Positions 26,189 through 35,783 of a DNA stretch of 38,743 nt are shown here, one piece after another. The stretch is from an uncultured bacterium (lineage in GTDB: Bacteria > Verrucomicrobiota > Kiritimatiellia > CAIKKV01 > CAIJXV01). Location of the stretch: contig CAIJXV010000034.1 of the NCBI GenBank assembly GCA_903824675.1, positions 1-38,743 of the forward strand, written 5' to 3'. The notes beneath the pieces were generated by a model. The model did not search any database, had not been told where the DNA came from, and worked only from the letters and a program-made list of their open reading frames with translations. Every line of letters begins with the position of its first letter. Position 1 is the first letter of the stretch. Position numbers and translations under genes: made by a program.

Positions 26189-28963
26189 ATGACCCAGCGT
26201 CTCACATGGCTCGTCACAATCCTGATTTTCATCCTTGCTCTCTACCTGCGCTGTGCCGGTCTCTTCCGGGGACTTGACCAGGACAAGATTTTCCATCCCG
26301 ACGCGCCCAAGCAGGTCATGGCCCTTGAAAATTATCTTCAAGACCGCTATGTCTGGTATGTCGGCAGTCGCTTTTATGACGGCTACCCTTATTTTCTCAA
26401 CCATGTCGACGAATGGATTCTGCGCGGAGTCTGGAAAGTGGTCGCCCCCTTTGACGCCGCGTTGAACGCCCGCTCAAATCTCCTGGAATTGCCGCAACGT
26501 CCCCAACTCTATCGCTGGACGGCGGGACTCAGGGTCTTCTATGGCGTCATCGCACTCTGGCTGGCCGGTCTGCTCGCCTTCCGGCTCTTTGACCGGCGCA
26601 TTCCCGCCTGGGGCGTCCTGCTTCTCCTGACAATCGCACCGCTCTCCATCGCGGTCTGCCATTCCGCAACCGGCGACATCGGCATCGATCTTTTTGGCGC
26701 CGGTTTTTTCCTCGCTGCCTGGCTTTATTTGCGTCATCCCTCCCTGTCCCGAATCGCCCTGGCCGGCTTCCTCGCGGGGCTGGCCTTTGCCGCTAAATAT
26801 AACGGGATCCTCCTCCTTCTCATGATCGCCACCCTCCTCGGCCTGCAGATCCTCTTTGCCAACCGCTCGTTCCGCACCGCCGTCGGCCACGGACTCGGCT
26901 CCTTCGGCGCCTTCCTCGCCGGCGCCGCCCTCGCCACCCCCGCCCTTTTTATCAACCCCAAACGCACGCTCATCGATCTCTGGATCAATCTCGATTTCAT
27001 CCGCAACTATGGACTCCCGCCGGGCTTTGCCCAGAAACCCTGGATCGAAAAAGCCCGGATCGGCCTCTCGGTCAGTCTGCCCGAGGTCTTCGCCGCTTTC
27101 GGCTGGTCCCTCTGTCTCCTCCTGATTGCCGGCACCCTCCTCGCGCTCTGGGATCTCTGGAAACATCGCGCCTCTCCCGCCGACTCCAACACATCCCCCC
27201 GGCTCTGGATCGCCGCCGCCGGTCTCTTTACCGTCGCCGTCCTGGGAGTCTCGGCGCTGACCAAACCCTCCTTCCAACCCTTCCATTTCTCCTACCTGAT
27301 CCTGCCCCTCGCCGTCGTCGCCATCTGGACCCTCCGCCGGCTGACCCATTTTGGAATCATCGGAACGATGGCCGCGGTGCTTCTCTCCCTCACCCTGTTC
27401 ACGGAAACCATTGGAATGACCCGGTGGGAACATTTTTTCTGGCGGCGCTCCGACACCCAGGTCGCCGCTCAGGATTACGCTCAACGCCGCTTCTTCGAAT
27501 CGCTCCCCGCGGTCAACCGCGGATCTGACCGTTATGCCATCAAGCAGTTTGATATCGAACCGTTCAATGTTGCCGTTTTTCGCAACAGTCCCTACAAGGT
27601 TCTTCAGGATCACGCCGAATTCTGGCGCCAAAACCCGGTGGCCCCCACTCCGTGGATCGCCGATCCGGATGCCGGCTCCTGGATGTTTATGAACGGTCCC
27701 GTTCTCCCGCGTAATGATCGCGGTTTCACGGTTGAACCCGACCAGGATTTCAATCGTCACCTGGTTTTTTTCGGGCAGCCTCCAGCCACGCTCCGCTTCG
27801 GCTTCTGGAATGGCTCACGCCCCACCCACCTCACCCTGCGCTCCGGCAAAAACAGGCTCTCCCGCTTCCTCGATCCCCAACAAACCGCGGTCCTCGATCT
27901 CAAGCCCCAGATCCGCCGCATTTCCCCCGGCGCCGGGCCTGACGGGCAGGACATCTATCTGGTCTCTCTTTTCGCCTGCTCCCGGATTGGGAGGGCACAG
28001 GTTTTTGTGCTGGATTCGCCCGAGGCAGAAGCCACGTTCCTCGCCTTCGCCCGGTCGATCACGCCCGACACCGCAGAAGCCGCGCCGCCCCCGACGCCGC
28101 CCGCTTCGTGGCTGATCCCGCTCTCCGAAACCCGATTCGTCGAAATGCCTCCGCTCACCGCTCCGCTTCGCGTGACCCCGGCATCGGCCATCGCCCTCAC
28201 GCCCCAACCCATCGCGCTCATGCCCGGCGCCTATCTCCTCCAATGCCGGGTTGTTTTCCCGGCGTCTACGGGATCGGTGTCTTTCATCGCCCGGAATGGG
28301 TTCCTGCCCGATGGGTTCCGGTTTACGGGACCCGATACCTGGTCCCAACACGCCTCATCCGGACCCCTCGCCGGATTACAAACGCTCCGGTTCACCTTCA
28401 ACAAAACCGATGCCGCCCCGGAAACCATCCTTGAATTTAAAGTCCCCGATGCCTCGCCCGCCTGTGAAATTATCGATTGGTCTCTGCGACCCGATTATGC
28501 CCGGGAAACCCTTACGTCCAACATACCCCCGCCCGCCATCCCGATTCCCACCGAAACCCCCACTCCTTGCCTCACGTGGAATCAGAAAGATTTTCGACTC
28601 CAGTCTTTCAGCCTTCCGATCACCGTCAAAAGAGGAGGATCGTTCCCCATTGGATTCCGTTTCGATTTACTCCAGCCCGATTTGCCCCAGTTTGATGAAC
28701 TGGTTATTTTCATCCATCTCGTTCGCGAAGATGGGACGGCCTTCCCGCTCCAGGGGATTCCCTTCGCGTGTGCCGCTTTGGGTCGCGGCCCCCTGAACCC
28801 GCTCCTCGCAGATCTTCCTCCGGATCTCCTGCCGGGAACGTATCGGGTGCGCATGGGCGTGTACAATGCCCGGACCCTGATGCGGCTGCCCATCGCCACG
28901 GATGCACCGCAGGTCCGCATCCATCGCCGCGCCGCCGAATGGACTTCGCTCCTGGTCGAATAG
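26189..28963 (+). CDS. GT39-like integral membrane glycosyltransferase with large C-terminal part
   Basis: A 924-residue protein. Residue 5-22 is the first membrane helix, followed by a periplasmic loop with FRGLDQDKIFHPDAPK, as in lipid-phosphate-dependent PMT/ArnT-type (GT39/GT83) enzymes, where acidic residues in this loop are catalytic. About ten more helices follow to residue 430. The last 490 residues are soluble and unusual for the family; they are rich in Pro and beta strands and contain two blocks with a repeated look (about 600-760 and 790-920). The start at ATG 26189 is chosen because the frame upstream reads the preceding gene's DNA in another frame. It probably moves a sugar from a polyprenyl carrier to an envelope glycan or protein. 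The ribosome site is weak. Confidence 0.8.
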   Translation: MTQRLTWLVTILIFILALYLRCAGLFRGLDQDKIFHPDAPKQVMALENYLQDRYVWYVGSRFYDGYPYFLNHVDEWILRGVWKVVAPFDAALNARSNLLELPQRPQLYRWTAGLRVFYGVIALWLAGLLAFRLFDRRIPAWGVLLLLTIAPLSIAVCHSATGDIGIDLFGAGFFLAAWLYLRHPSLSRIALAGFLAGLAFAAKYNGILLLLMIATLLGLQILFANRSFRTAVGHGLGSFGAFLAGAALATPALFINPKRTLIDLWINLDFIRNYGLPPGFAQKPWIEKARIGLSVSLPEVFAAFGWSLCLLLIAGTLLALWDLWKHRASPADSNTSPRLWIAAAGLFTVAVLGVSALTKPSFQPFHFSYLILPLAVVAIWTLRRLTHFGIIGTMAAVLLSLTLFTETIGMTRWEHFFWRRSDTQVAAQDYAQRRFFESLPAVNRGSDRYAIKQFDIEPFNVAVFRNSPYKVLQDHAEFWRQNPVAPTPWIADPDAGSWMFMNGPVLPRNDRGFTVEPDQDFNRHLVFFGQPPATLRFGFWNGSRPTHLTLRSGKNRLSRFLDPQQTAVLDLKPQIRRISPGAGPDGQDIYLVSLFACSRIGRAQVFVLDSPEAEATFLAFARSITPDTAEAAPPPTPPASWLIPLSETRFVEMPPLTAPLRVTPASAIALTPQPIALMPGAYLLQCRVVFPASTGSVSFIARNGFLPDGFRFTGPDTWSQHASSGPLAGLQTLRFTFNKTDAAPETILEFKVPDASPACEIIDWSLRPDYARETLTSNIPPPAIPIPTETPTPCLTWNQKDFRLQSFSLPITVKRGGSFPIGFRFDLLQPDLPQFDELVIFIHLVREDGTAFPLQGIPFACAALGRGPLNPLLADLPPDLLPGTYRVRMGVYNARTLMRLPIATDAPQVRIHRRAAEWTSLLVE

Positions 28964-28978
28964 GGAAAAAGGGGAGAC

Positions 28979-31222
28979 ATGAATTCTTATCGATCGTTCA
29001 ACCGTCGTAAACAGGCCGCCCGGCCCACCCCCCAACCGGTCCCGACGGTCCCGGTGAATGAGCCGGCCACTCTCTTGGGTTATATTGAACATATCGTCTT
29101 CCGCTCCGATGAAACCGGGTACACCGTCTGCTCCGTCGTGCCCGACGGCTCCCGGGACGCGGTTCCACTGGTCGGTAATTTTGCCGCACTCTGGGAAGGC
29201 GAACGCATCCGGGCGGAAGGCATCTGGACCCGCCATAAAACTCACGGTTTCCAGTTCAAAGCCGATAAGATCGAGTGCCAGGTCCCCACCTCGCTGGACG
29301 GGATCGAACGCTACCTCGCCAGCGGATTGATCAAGGGCGTCGGCAAAGTATATGCCAAGCGATTGGTCAAATACTTTGGCGATAAAACCCTGCACGTCAT
29401 CGAGCATGAATCGGCCCGCCTGCGCGAAGTGCCCGGCATCGGTCCGTCCCGCCGCGAGGAAATCAAGGAATCCTGGAAAGCCCAGCGCGCGGTGCGGGAA
29501 ATCATGATTTTTCTTCATGGTCATGGCGTCGGCGCGGCGCACGCCCTGCGCATTTACAAGCAATATGGGCCGGACGCCATCGCCGTGGTCAAGCGCAATC
29601 CCTACCAACTGGGCCGGGAGGTCTGGGGCATCGGGTTTAAAAGCGCCGATCGCATCGCCGCCAACATCGGAATCCCCCGGGATTCCGAACTCCGCGCCCA
29701 GGCGGGCGTCGTCCACCTGATCGAATCCCAGTCGGACGAAGGCCATTGCCACTGCCCCCGCAGCGACCTGATCAGCGAAGCCGCCAACCTCCTGGAGATC
29801 CCCGCCGCCAAGATCGAGGAAGCGTTGGATGTCGGCATCCGGCAAACGGATCTGGTCGAGGAGCACGGTCACATTTATCCCGCCCGCCTTTATCGGGCCG
29901 AAACCGGCATCGCCCACCATCTGGTCCGGCTATCGCGCGCACCGCTCGCCGGGGCCCCCATCGATGTCGACCGCGCCATCGCCTGGGCCCAGGACCGGAT
30001 GAAGATCCAATTCGATCCCCACCAGGCCGCCGCCCTCGCCAACACTCTTCGGAACAAAGTATCCATCATCACCGGCGGACCCGGCGTCGGGAAAACCACC
30101 ATCATCCGCGCCCTGGTCGATATCTTTACCCGCCGCCGAATGCACGTCATCCTCGCCGCCCCGACCGGGCGCGCGGCCAAACGGATGGAAGAGGCCACCG
30201 GATTCAAGGCCGCCACCGTCCACCGGCTCCTCAAGTATCAGCCTCATTCCGGCAGTTTTCTCCATGGCCCGGAGGATCCCATCCCCGGCGACGTCTTCAT
30301 CTTCGATGAAGCTTCGATGATCGATACGCCCCTGATGAATTCCCTGCTCGCCGCTCTCCCCGGCCCGGCCCAATTTCTCCTGGTCGGCGATATCGACCAA
30401 CTCCCCAGTGTCGGCCCCGGCAACGTACTCAATGATCTGATCGCCTCCGGCGTCATCCCCGCCACCCGCCTGGAAACCATCTTCCGCCAGGGCGACCGGA
30501 GCTGGATCGTCGTCAACGCCCACCATATCAACAACGGGGAATTTATCGAAATCCCGCCCCGGGATCCCGACCATCCCGCCGACTTCTTTTTTGTCGAATG
30601 CGAAACTCCCGAAAATGTGATCGAACGGATGCTCACCCTTCTGACCCAGCGAATCCCCGCCAAATTCGGGCTCGATCCCCGGACCGATATTCAGGTTTTA
30701 TCCCCCATGCGCCGCAATCAGCTCGGGGCGGCCAACCTCAACACCGTCCTGCAGGATGCGCTCAACCCCGAGGGCACGGCGATCGAACGCTTTGGCCGCC
30801 GCTTCCGGACCGGTGATCGCGTCCTGCAAATCCGCAATAATTACGATAAGGACGTCTTCAACGGCGACATTGGCCGGATCAAGGGGATCGATACTGAACA
30901 GCAGGTCATGGTCATTGATTTCGACAAACGCCTGGTCAATTATGATTTCAGCGAACTGGACGAACTGGACCTGGCCTACGCCTGCTCCATTCACAAGTCC
31001 CAGGGCAGTGAATATCCCGCGGTCCTGATTGTGCTGACCACCCAACATTACAAATTACTGCAACGCAACCTGATTTACACCGGGATCACCCGCGGCCGAA
31101 AACTGGTGGGGATCATCGGTTCATCCAAGGCGCTCCGCATCGCCATCCACAACAATACCGTCCAAGCCCGCCGCACCGGCCTCCGGGCCCGCCTGATCGC
31201 GGCCTTCAACCGACCGGCGTGA
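28979..31222 (+). CDS. RecD2-like ATP-dependent DNA helicase
   Basis: A 747-residue superfamily 1B helicase, 5'-3' type, of the RecD2/TraA group that works without RecBC. An OB-like N-terminal domain is at about 30-100, helix-hairpin-helix motifs at about 105-235 (SGLIKGVGKVYAKRLVKYFG), Walker A GGPGVGKTT near 366-374, Walker B FIFDEASMID near 440-449, and the C-terminal helicase motifs (LSPMRRNQLG near 576-585, and motif VI TGITRGRKLVG near the end). RecD2 acts in DNA repair and replication-fork processing. AGGGAAAAAGGGGAGA precedes the ATG. It ends the four-gene run. Confidence 0.93.
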   Translation: MNSYRSFNRRKQAARPTPQPVPTVPVNEPATLLGYIEHIVFRSDETGYTVCSVVPDGSRDAVPLVGNFAALWEGERIRAEGIWTRHKTHGFQFKADKIECQVPTSLDGIERYLASGLIKGVGKVYAKRLVKYFGDKTLHVIEHESARLREVPGIGPSRREEIKESWKAQRAVREIMIFLHGHGVGAAHALRIYKQYGPDAIAVVKRNPYQLGREVWGIGFKSADRIAANIGIPRDSELRAQAGVVHLIESQSDEGHCHCPRSDLISEAANLLEIPAAKIEEALDVGIRQTDLVEEHGHIYPARLYRAETGIAHHLVRLSRAPLAGAPIDVDRAIAWAQDRMKIQFDPHQAAALANTLRNKVSIITGGPGVGKTTIIRALVDIFTRRRMHVILAAPTGRAAKRMEEATGFKAATVHRLLKYQPHSGSFLHGPEDPIPGDVFIFDEASMIDTPLMNSLLAALPGPAQFLLVGDIDQLPSVGPGNVLNDLIASGVIPATRLETIFRQGDRSWIVVNAHHINNGEFIEIPPRDPDHPADFFFVECETPENVIERMLTLLTQRIPAKFGLDPRTDIQVLSPMRRNQLGAANLNTVLQDALNPEGTAIERFGRRFRTGDRVLQIRNNYDKDVFNGDIGRIKGIDTEQQVMVIDFDKRLVNYDFSELDELDLAYACSIHKSQGSEYPAVLIVLTTQHYKLLQRNLIYTGITRGRKLVGIIGSSKALRIAIHNNTVQARRTGLRARLIAAFNRPA

Positions 31223-31366
31223 TCTTTCGGCCCCTTCGAACCGGGGCGCAGAATCAATTCCGGGGAATGAGAGAAAGCCTCGTTATCAGGGAAAAGGACA
31301 GGAACGACGAGATTCGCGAACGACGCGAAACGAATAGTCTGCTGATCAACCCGGTTCACCGATCAA

Positions 31367-31415
31367 TATCCTCGCAAAACGTTGCGCCAATGCGGTGCAA
31401 CGTTTTGCGAGGATA
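31367..31415. repeat. Perfect 19-bp hairpin upstream of the aldo/keto reductase gene
   Basis: ATCCTCGCAAAACGTTGC (31368-31385) is exactly complementary to 31397-31414, with a further T-A pair outside and a short GCC/GGT continuation inside, leaving a 5-nt AATGC loop. The arms also contain CGCAANNNNTTGCG, an inverted repeat within each arm, as in some regulator operators. It lies about 140 bp before the gene and about 145 bp after the RecD2-like gene, and lacks a T-run. Confidence 0.85.
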
Positions 31416-31553
31416 GGTTGTTTTGACTCTCCATCTTTTCGCGCCTTTCGTATATTTCGTTGTGGACTCAATAGTCATTTGCCTTACACCCTTCGATCCC
31501 CGGGATGCCTTATCCGCTTGATTTTCATCATCAGTCTAACCACAATCCCCCCC

Positions 31554-33500
31554 ATGAATTATTCTACTCTCGAAAAAACAGGACTACGCGTCTCCCAATT
31601 GGGTTTCGGTTGCATGCGTTTTGTCATGGGTCCCAATGGGCAAGTCGACCGCTCTCTGGCCATCCCTCTGCTCCATCGGGCCCTCGAGTTCGGCGTGAAT
31701 TACTTCGACACCGCCGTCGGCTACTGCAACGCCGATAGCCAGCGGGTGCTGGGCGAAGCCTTTGCGCAAGTCCCCCGGGATCGGCTGGTCCTCTCCACCA
31801 AAAACGGTTTCCATGAGGCGCCGGCGGAGGAATGGTGGAGCCGCCTGATCGAATCCCTGACCTTCCTTCAAACCGACCACCTCGATCTCTATAATTTCCA
31901 CGGCATTGGATGGGATATCTTCACCCGTTTCCTCGATGGGCCCGATGGTAAATTAAAATTGATGCAAAAGGCCAAGGACCAGGGTTTGATCCGGCATATC
32001 TGTTGTTCCTTCCATGATTCCTGCGATAACTTGATCAAATTGATCGATACCGGCGTCTTCGACGTGATTACGATTCAATACAACCTGCTTTACCGGGATC
32101 TCGAAAAAGGTCTGGATCGTGCCCGTGAAACCGGAACCGGAATCGTCGTCATGGGGCCGGTAGGCGGCGGACGCCTGGGGGTTGACAGCGACAAAATCCG
32201 GAAACTGACCGGTAACGCCGCCCAATCCACCCCGGAGGCCGCCCTGCGTTTTGTCCTCGCCAATCCCGGCGTCAATGTCGCCCTCTCGGGCATGAGCACC
32301 ACGGCGATGCTCGAAGAGAACGTCCGAATCACCAGTCGGCCCCCTTTCACGGCGGCTGAAATCCAGTCCCTGCAGGGCGAAATCAACCGGGTCAAATCCA
32401 GTGCCGGCGTTTATTGCACCGCCTGCGGCTATTGTCTCCCCTGCCCCTTCGGCGTCGACATCCCCGAAAATTTCCGGGTGTATAACGAGCATCTCGTTTA
32501 CGGGCTCACGGAGCAAGACCTCAAGGCCTACAGCCAGATCGTCCACCGGGCGGGCGACTGCGCCGAATGTGGCGCCTGCCTCGCCAAATGCCCCCAAAAA
32601 ATCCCCATCCCGGCCATGCTCCGAAAAATCATGGCCACGCTGGATCCCCAGGCGGGCCCCCTCGCCGCCACCCTGACCCCTCATTCCGCGCTCGCCGCCG
32701 ATCTGTTGCAAACCCGGCTGACCTTGAAAAATCTGGAAGCCGAACCGGCCCACCCGGAAATCAAAATCCATCTGGAACAGGGTGCGTCCATCGCCAACGC
32801 CCCCGTGGATTTCGGCGTCCTCGCGCCACAGGGATCCTCCTCCGGTCTTCTTAAAATCCGTCTTCCCGATGGAATTGGATCTCTGGACGGAACCCTTGAG
32901 GCCCGCGCTGAAAACCGATCGGCTGAAATTCCCTTCTCCCGGCCATTCCTGATCATCCCCCGCGGCACTCCCCGGCGACATCGCCCCCAGCTCACGCCCG
33001 CAGATTTCAACGGCAGTGAGGCGGTATTCAATGCCAATAAATACGAAATCCTGCTCCATTCCGATGAGGAGCGGCTCCACATTGAATTCGATATCCAGTC
33101 CCCCCTGGAAGGACTGGCGCACCCCCCCAACCTGAACGGCGCCGTCATGGAATTATATGTGGATCTGCGTTTGCCCCCCAAGCTGGGCGCCCCGGGCTAC
33201 GAGGACGGGGTGGAGCAATTCTTCCTCTATCTGGGCGATGACACGGTTAAAAGCAAGTCCGACCGGTCATATGATCTGACCTATCGCCGGATTCCCACCG
33301 CCGCCGGTATCCGCCTCCAGATCAGCCTGCCTTTCGCCAATTTCCGTCCGCCGGGCAGCCCCCTCCCGAAAGCCATCGGTCTCGATTGCATGTTCCAGGT
33401 TTGCAATGCAGCCGGACAGAACATCGGACACCCCACTTATGGACGCCGCCAAGGGCTGTGGTCCAACCCCAAACTTTTCAACCGGGCCTTCCTCGTCTAA
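31554..33500 (+). CDS. Aldo/keto reductase with 2x[4Fe-4S] ferredoxin module and CBM9-like tail
   Basis: A 648-residue fusion. The N-terminal domain (about 1-285) is an aldo/keto reductase barrel (LGFGCMRF at 16-23; FDTAVGYCNAD with Tyr57; Lys83; His116) that reduces carbonyls with NAD(P)H. Next are two ferredoxin-type cysteine clusters: Cys288, 291, 294 and 297 (CTACGYCLPCP) and Cys336, 339, 342 and 346 (CAECGACLAKCP). The final 160 residues (about 485-648) resemble the CBM9-like fold (FNANKYEILLHSDEERLHIEFDI then FFLYLGDD), a domain normally used for binding sugars or as a dehydrogenase partner. The ATG at 31554 is chosen because it gives the family's normal N-terminus; the frame upstream is noncoding-like. 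Probably a sugar or ketone oxidoreductase that passes electrons through its clusters. Confidence 0.88.
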   Translation: MNYSTLEKTGLRVSQLGFGCMRFVMGPNGQVDRSLAIPLLHRALEFGVNYFDTAVGYCNADSQRVLGEAFAQVPRDRLVLSTKNGFHEAPAEEWWSRLIESLTFLQTDHLDLYNFHGIGWDIFTRFLDGPDGKLKLMQKAKDQGLIRHICCSFHDSCDNLIKLIDTGVFDVITIQYNLLYRDLEKGLDRARETGTGIVVMGPVGGGRLGVDSDKIRKLTGNAAQSTPEAALRFVLANPGVNVALSGMSTTAMLEENVRITSRPPFTAAEIQSLQGEINRVKSSAGVYCTACGYCLPCPFGVDIPENFRVYNEHLVYGLTEQDLKAYSQIVHRAGDCAECGACLAKCPQKIPIPAMLRKIMATLDPQAGPLAATLTPHSALAADLLQTRLTLKNLEAEPAHPEIKIHLEQGASIANAPVDFGVLAPQGSSSGLLKIRLPDGIGSLDGTLEARAENRSAEIPFSRPFLIIPRGTPRRHRPQLTPADFNGSEAVFNANKYEILLHSDEERLHIEFDIQSPLEGLAHPPNLNGAVMELYVDLRLPPKLGAPGYEDGVEQFFLYLGDDTVKSKSDRSYDLTYRRIPTAAGIRLQISLPFANFRPPGSPLPKAIGLDCMFQVCNAAGQNIGHPTYGRRQGLWSNPKLFNRAFLV

Positions 33501-33875
33501 GCCGGAACGATTCCGGGGCCGTACGTTTCCGCGGTGGCGCGATACCCGGCCACGTTTCGTGGACGCTCATCGCGTGGCTACTCTCCCGCAAGCCAGCCCA
33601 TAGGTCTGGCTATACTGCCTGATGCACCCTATCGCCAGAGTCTCGCCCTCAGGGGGGAACTATCCATCTTGTATTGACGCTTGGAGGGCGAGACTCTGGC
33701 GAGCCGTCTGTCTACGGCCCGAGGAGGTCAGGAACTGCCGCACCGCGGAGATTCCGCGAGGAGCAGGGACCCCCGTTTAATCTTGACTAAGCCCCCCCTT
33801 AATCGCTAATAATTCACGCTTTATGCCGTCGCTCGATTGGATGGAACAACCGCCAAGGCGGAAAGGGCTGAAACC
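33501..33875. other. Intergenic region with long perfect inverted repeat
   Basis: The 375 bp hold no convincing gene. Bases 33632-33650 (TCGCCAGAGTCTCGCCCTC) are the exact reverse complement of 33684-33702, with a 33-nt spacer, giving a 19-bp stem. Smaller stems are present near 33548-33560 (CCACGTTTCGTGG). The stem sequence has the look of dispersed repeat units in PVC genomes, but no second copy lies in this window. Confidence 0.75.
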
Positions 33876-35663
33876 ATGCTGATTTCAAAGTTCAATAAGA
33901 TCATCCGCAACCGCCTGATTTGGGGCATTATCGCCGGCTTGGTCGGCCTCTCCATGGTCGCCTATCTGGGGTCGCTCTCCATTCTGGATTATATTGCCTC
34001 ACAGTCGGGCTGCGAACGCAAAAAGACCGTTAGCGCCGATACCGTGGCCATGCTCGACGAAAAGCCCGTCACGGAATCCGAATTCCGGCAAGCCCACGCG
34101 GATACCTATCTGTCCCTCTGCTTCATGGTCGGCCAGAAAATCGAAATCAACGACCGGGTCGAAAAGGAAATCCGCCGCCGGACGTGGGAACGCATCGCCG
34201 CCCTCCGTCAGGCGCATGCGCTGGCCATCGAAACCACCGATGAGGAAGTATTGGCCGCCATTACCCGCGACGACAAATTCCTCAACGAATCCGGCGCATT
34301 CCAACCCGAGCGGTATCACGCCTTCGCCCAGTCGATTCTCTCCAAATTCAGCGCCACCAAAACCGACTATGAACGCATGGTGCGCGATGATGTTACGATC
34401 CAGAAGCTCCAGAACACCATTGGTTCCTCGGCCTGGGTCGCTCCCTACGAGTTGGACCGGGCCATGGCCACCTATGCCGACACCTTCACCTTGAAGTATG
34501 TCGCCCTGCCGGAATCACTGGTCGCCGACACCGTCAAGCCGGACCGTTCCGCCCTGCAAACCTTTTTCGAGAAAAACACCAATCTCTTTGAAGTCCCGCC
34601 CAAGGTTCAGGTCCGCTACGTCGCCTTCGACACGCCGGCCCTCGACACCTTCACCAACGCCATTACCGATGAAGACATCGAACAGTATTACGATGACAAT
34701 CGCAAGGCGTACCGAATCGAATCCACGAACGAGACCGATGCCGCCGGTCAAACCGCAACCAACCTGTCCGAATCGATTGAAAATCTTCGCCCGCTCGATG
34801 AGGTCCGCTCCGAAATCCGCCAGACCCTGGCTGAAGCGGCGGCCCGCGAGGCCGCCCTGACCCGGGCGCGTGATTTCAGTTACGCCCTCACCCCCGATCG
34901 GGATGGCCGCGCTCCCACCTTCGACGCCTTGGCCGCCGATTCCCATTGGAAACTCTCCGTTCAAACCTCCGACTGGTTTAGCCTGCGCGACACCGTTCCG
35001 GGCATTTCCGACAGCCAGGGCTTCAAACGCGCCGCGTTCGAACTCGAGCCGGATTCCGAAGAACCCTACAGCGATGGTATCGGCGGATCGAATGCCGCTT
35101 ATGTCATCCATTTGCTCCGTCGCCAGGAAGCCCGGATTCCCACCTTTGATGAGGTGGAAACCAAGGTCCGCCCGGTCGCGCTGAACGAGTTCCGACAGAA
35201 CGCTTTGCGCGAAAAAGCCGAATCCCTGCGCAAGGAATTCCTGTCCGCTCTCAAAGCGGGTAAATCCTTCGACAGTCTCGCCACGGCCCAGGGGCTCAGC
35301 GTTTCGACCACCAAGCCCTTTTCCGCCTTCACCGCCCCGGACGAGTTCAGTGATATGCCCAAATTAAACGAGATCACCTCTCGCACCGCCGGCGATATGA
35401 CCGAACCGATGGCGGACACCAATGGACTGATTCTCGCCTTCATCGACAAACGCGTTCCCGCTTTGGACGAGGCCAAGCAAGCGGTGTATCGCCAGGTTCT
35501 GACCTCCCTGGCCCGGCAACGGTCGAAGATGGTTTACTCTGAATGGGAACGTTCTCTGACGGCCACCAACCGCCTCCGTGAATTCAATAAGCAAATCGAC
35601 GATTCCACAATCGATACCGAAGCCCCCGCGCCATCCAATACCGGCAGCCCTGCCGACGAATAA
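33876..35663 (+). CDS. PpiD/SurA-type periplasmic folding factor
   Basis: A 595-residue membrane-anchored protein of the peptidyl-prolyl isomerase group. The N-terminal helix (about 12-38) is a signal anchor (LIWGIIAGLVGLSMVAYLGS). A SurA_N-like chaperone region follows (about 50-210; VAMLDEKPVTESEFRQ and NESGAFQPERYHAFAQSIL). The later part (about 225-560) has weak parvulin-like stretches, so prolyl isomerase activity is not certain. It should act on outer-membrane proteins in the periplasm. The ATG at 33876 is preferred because it begins the signal anchor and has AAAGGG 9 nt before it. Confidence 0.85.
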   Translation: MLISKFNKIIRNRLIWGIIAGLVGLSMVAYLGSLSILDYIASQSGCERKKTVSADTVAMLDEKPVTESEFRQAHADTYLSLCFMVGQKIEINDRVEKEIRRRTWERIAALRQAHALAIETTDEEVLAAITRDDKFLNESGAFQPERYHAFAQSILSKFSATKTDYERMVRDDVTIQKLQNTIGSSAWVAPYELDRAMATYADTFTLKYVALPESLVADTVKPDRSALQTFFEKNTNLFEVPPKVQVRYVAFDTPALDTFTNAITDEDIEQYYDDNRKAYRIESTNETDAAGQTATNLSESIENLRPLDEVRSEIRQTLAEAAAREAALTRARDFSYALTPDRDGRAPTFDALAADSHWKLSVQTSDWFSLRDTVPGISDSQGFKRAAFELEPDSEEPYSDGIGGSNAAYVIHLLRRQEARIPTFDEVETKVRPVALNEFRQNALREKAESLRKEFLSALKAGKSFDSLATAQGLSVSTTKPFSAFTAPDEFSDMPKLNEITSRTAGDMTEPMADTNGLILAFIDKRVPALDEAKQAVYRQVLTSLARQRSKMVYSEWERSLTATNRLREFNKQIDDSTIDTEAPAPSNTGSPADE

Positions 35664-35671
35664 AATCGCAT

Positions 35672-35706
35672 AGAACAGCGAGCCTCTTATCTCGGGCCGC
35701 TGTTCT
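35672..35706 (+). terminator. Hairpin after the PpiD-like gene
   Basis: AGAACAGCG (35672-35680) pairs perfectly with CGCTGTTCT (35698-35706), 8 bp after the stop codon. No T-run follows; it may be a transcript-end hairpin. It lies just upstream of the single gene cassette. Confidence 0.45.
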
Positions 35707-35783
35707 CTCCCGTTCCCGCAAAGCAGAACCGACGGCCCCTTGATGGCTACTTTCTCCCTTTTCGTCAATACAGCTTTGGACTC

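Noticed and set aside
26474-27760. Open frame of 428 codons opposite the glycosyltransferase gene
   Set aside because: Low-complexity Gly/Glu-rich translation that is simply the mirror of the hydrophobic membrane gene.
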